Part shown: piece after piece, positions 14,569-14,788 of the stretch
How positions within the stretch are numbered: the stretch's first letter is position 1
Layout of the letters: each line of letters starts with the position of its first letter
From: Rhodospirillaceae bacterium UBA4468
GTDB taxonomy: Bacteria > Pseudomonadota > Alphaproteobacteria > Rhodospirillales > Casp-alpha2
Assembly (NCBI GenBank): GCA_002389385.1
Contig: DGOK01000018.1
Location: forward strand, 1-14,788
Direction of reading: 5' to 3'
DNA length: 14,788 nucleotides
Made by a program: the position numbers and the translations under genes
The notes under the pieces: generated by a model
The model's input: the letters and a program-made list of their open reading frames with translations, nothing else
Told to the model about the DNA's origin: nothing
The model's database searches: none

Positions 14569-14597
14569 GGCCTCTCCTTCGGGAGGGGCCTTTTTTT
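14569..14597 (+). terminator. Strong intrinsic terminator with UUCG tetraloop
   Basis: GGCCTCTCC (14569-14577) and GGAGGGGCC (14582-14590) form a 9-bp stem with one G.U pair, closed by a TTCG tetraloop (14578-14581) and followed by seven T (14591-14597). It terminates the small basic-protein gene. Confidence 0.92.
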
Positions 14598-14607
14598 GAC
14601 AGGTATT

Positions 14608-14788
14608 CTAAGGGCAAGGATTTAGACCAGGCCCATCCACAGATGCCAGTTCGATTTCAGCACCATTAAGCGATAGCGCCGTCGGCGTGCTGGTCGCGGA
14701 ATCGATAACGGTTAACGACCCACCTGCAATTGACACTGTTGCACATCCTATCTGAATAAAGTTAGGGGCTGTACCAGATAACGCATAA
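14608..14788 (-). CDS. C-terminal end of an unidentified protein (runs off window)
   Basis: Reading leftward from the window edge, one frame stays open for 59 codons to a TAG at 14608-14610. The peptide includes FIQIGCATVSIAGGSLTVID and ends in VDGPGLNPCP. It is rich in Ala, Ser, Thr, Gly and Leu, with two Cys and no membrane segment, as in secreted or pilus/phage-structural proteins, but no family is recognised. The first codons (YALSGTAP) come from the dispersed repeat at 14765-14788, so the frame crosses the edge of a repeat element. It could therefore be a gene tail truncated or fused by an insertion that begins at 14765. It converges on the small-protein gene. Chance alone could give an open frame of this length, so confidence is moderate. 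Confidence 0.45.
   Translation of the reverse strand, partial: YALSGTAPNFIQIGCATVSIAGGSLTVIDSATSTPTALSLNGAEIELASVDGPGLNPCP
14765..14788 (+). repeat. Partial second copy of the terminal repeat (window edge)
   Basis: 24 bases matching 245-268 with one change (A to G at position 19), in the same orientation as the left end of the element. The rest of the element, if present, lies beyond the window. Confidence 0.8.

Noticed and set aside
245..14788. Region flanked by direct copies of the repeat read as a composite transposon
   Set aside because: The interval carries core genes (icd, psd, pssA, dinB) with normal housekeeping context, no transposase, and only one partial right copy is visible.

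Overview
The window looks like chromosome from an alphaproteobacterium of moderate GC content, possibly a marine or aquatic Rhodospirillales-like lineage. The evidence is a DinB with the N-terminal four-cysteine zinc-ribbon-like extension common in this class, a dimeric NADP-type isocitrate dehydrogenase of the eukaryote-like class, a short-form psd directly followed by a CDP-alcohol-transferase-type pssA, and a paired cytochrome c' and b561-type cytochrome. The genus cannot be assigned from the sequence alone. All complete genes read as intact, and no rRNA, tRNA or CRISPR array was recognised.

Left edge (1-462): the N-terminal part of an unidentified coiled-coil protein runs off the window on the minus strand. 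It is followed by a 170-bp AT-rich element with 38-bp imperfect terminal inverted repeats and no coding capacity. This looks like a MITE or solo remnant of an insertion sequence. One end of the same repeat reappears at the extreme right edge (14765-14788), inside what looks like an open reading frame. The element sits directly upstream of dinB and may supply its -35 box.

Metabolic block (463-8852): dinB (+) converges on a minus-strand series LOG-family phosphoribohydrolase -> 2-oxoglutarate/Fe(II) oxygenase -> icd. Cytochrome c' (+) and a b561-type cytochrome (-) converge on a shared strong hairpin terminator. A membrane-anchored Ig-like/LysM protein follows. Then comes the two-gene phosphatidylethanolamine operon psd-pssA, which starts with TTG and has a predicted extended -10 promoter buried inside a 36-bp nested palindrome.

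Efflux block (8853-14230, minus): a LysR regulator lies upstream of an RND periplasmic adaptor and RND permease pair. The pair is translationally coupled through a GTGA overlap. No outer-membrane channel gene is present, so the pump would need a TolC-like partner from elsewhere.

Right edge (14231-14788): a previously easy-to-miss 50-residue basic protein gene has a good ribosome binding site and a textbook UUCG-loop terminator. It is followed by the 3' end of an unidentified minus-strand gene whose frame continues through the repeat end.

No clearly new multi-gene system is evident. The points most worth a second look are the repeat element and its position relative to dinB and the truncated right-hand ORF, the LOG/oxygenase/icd cluster, the palindromic operators, and the small basic protein.
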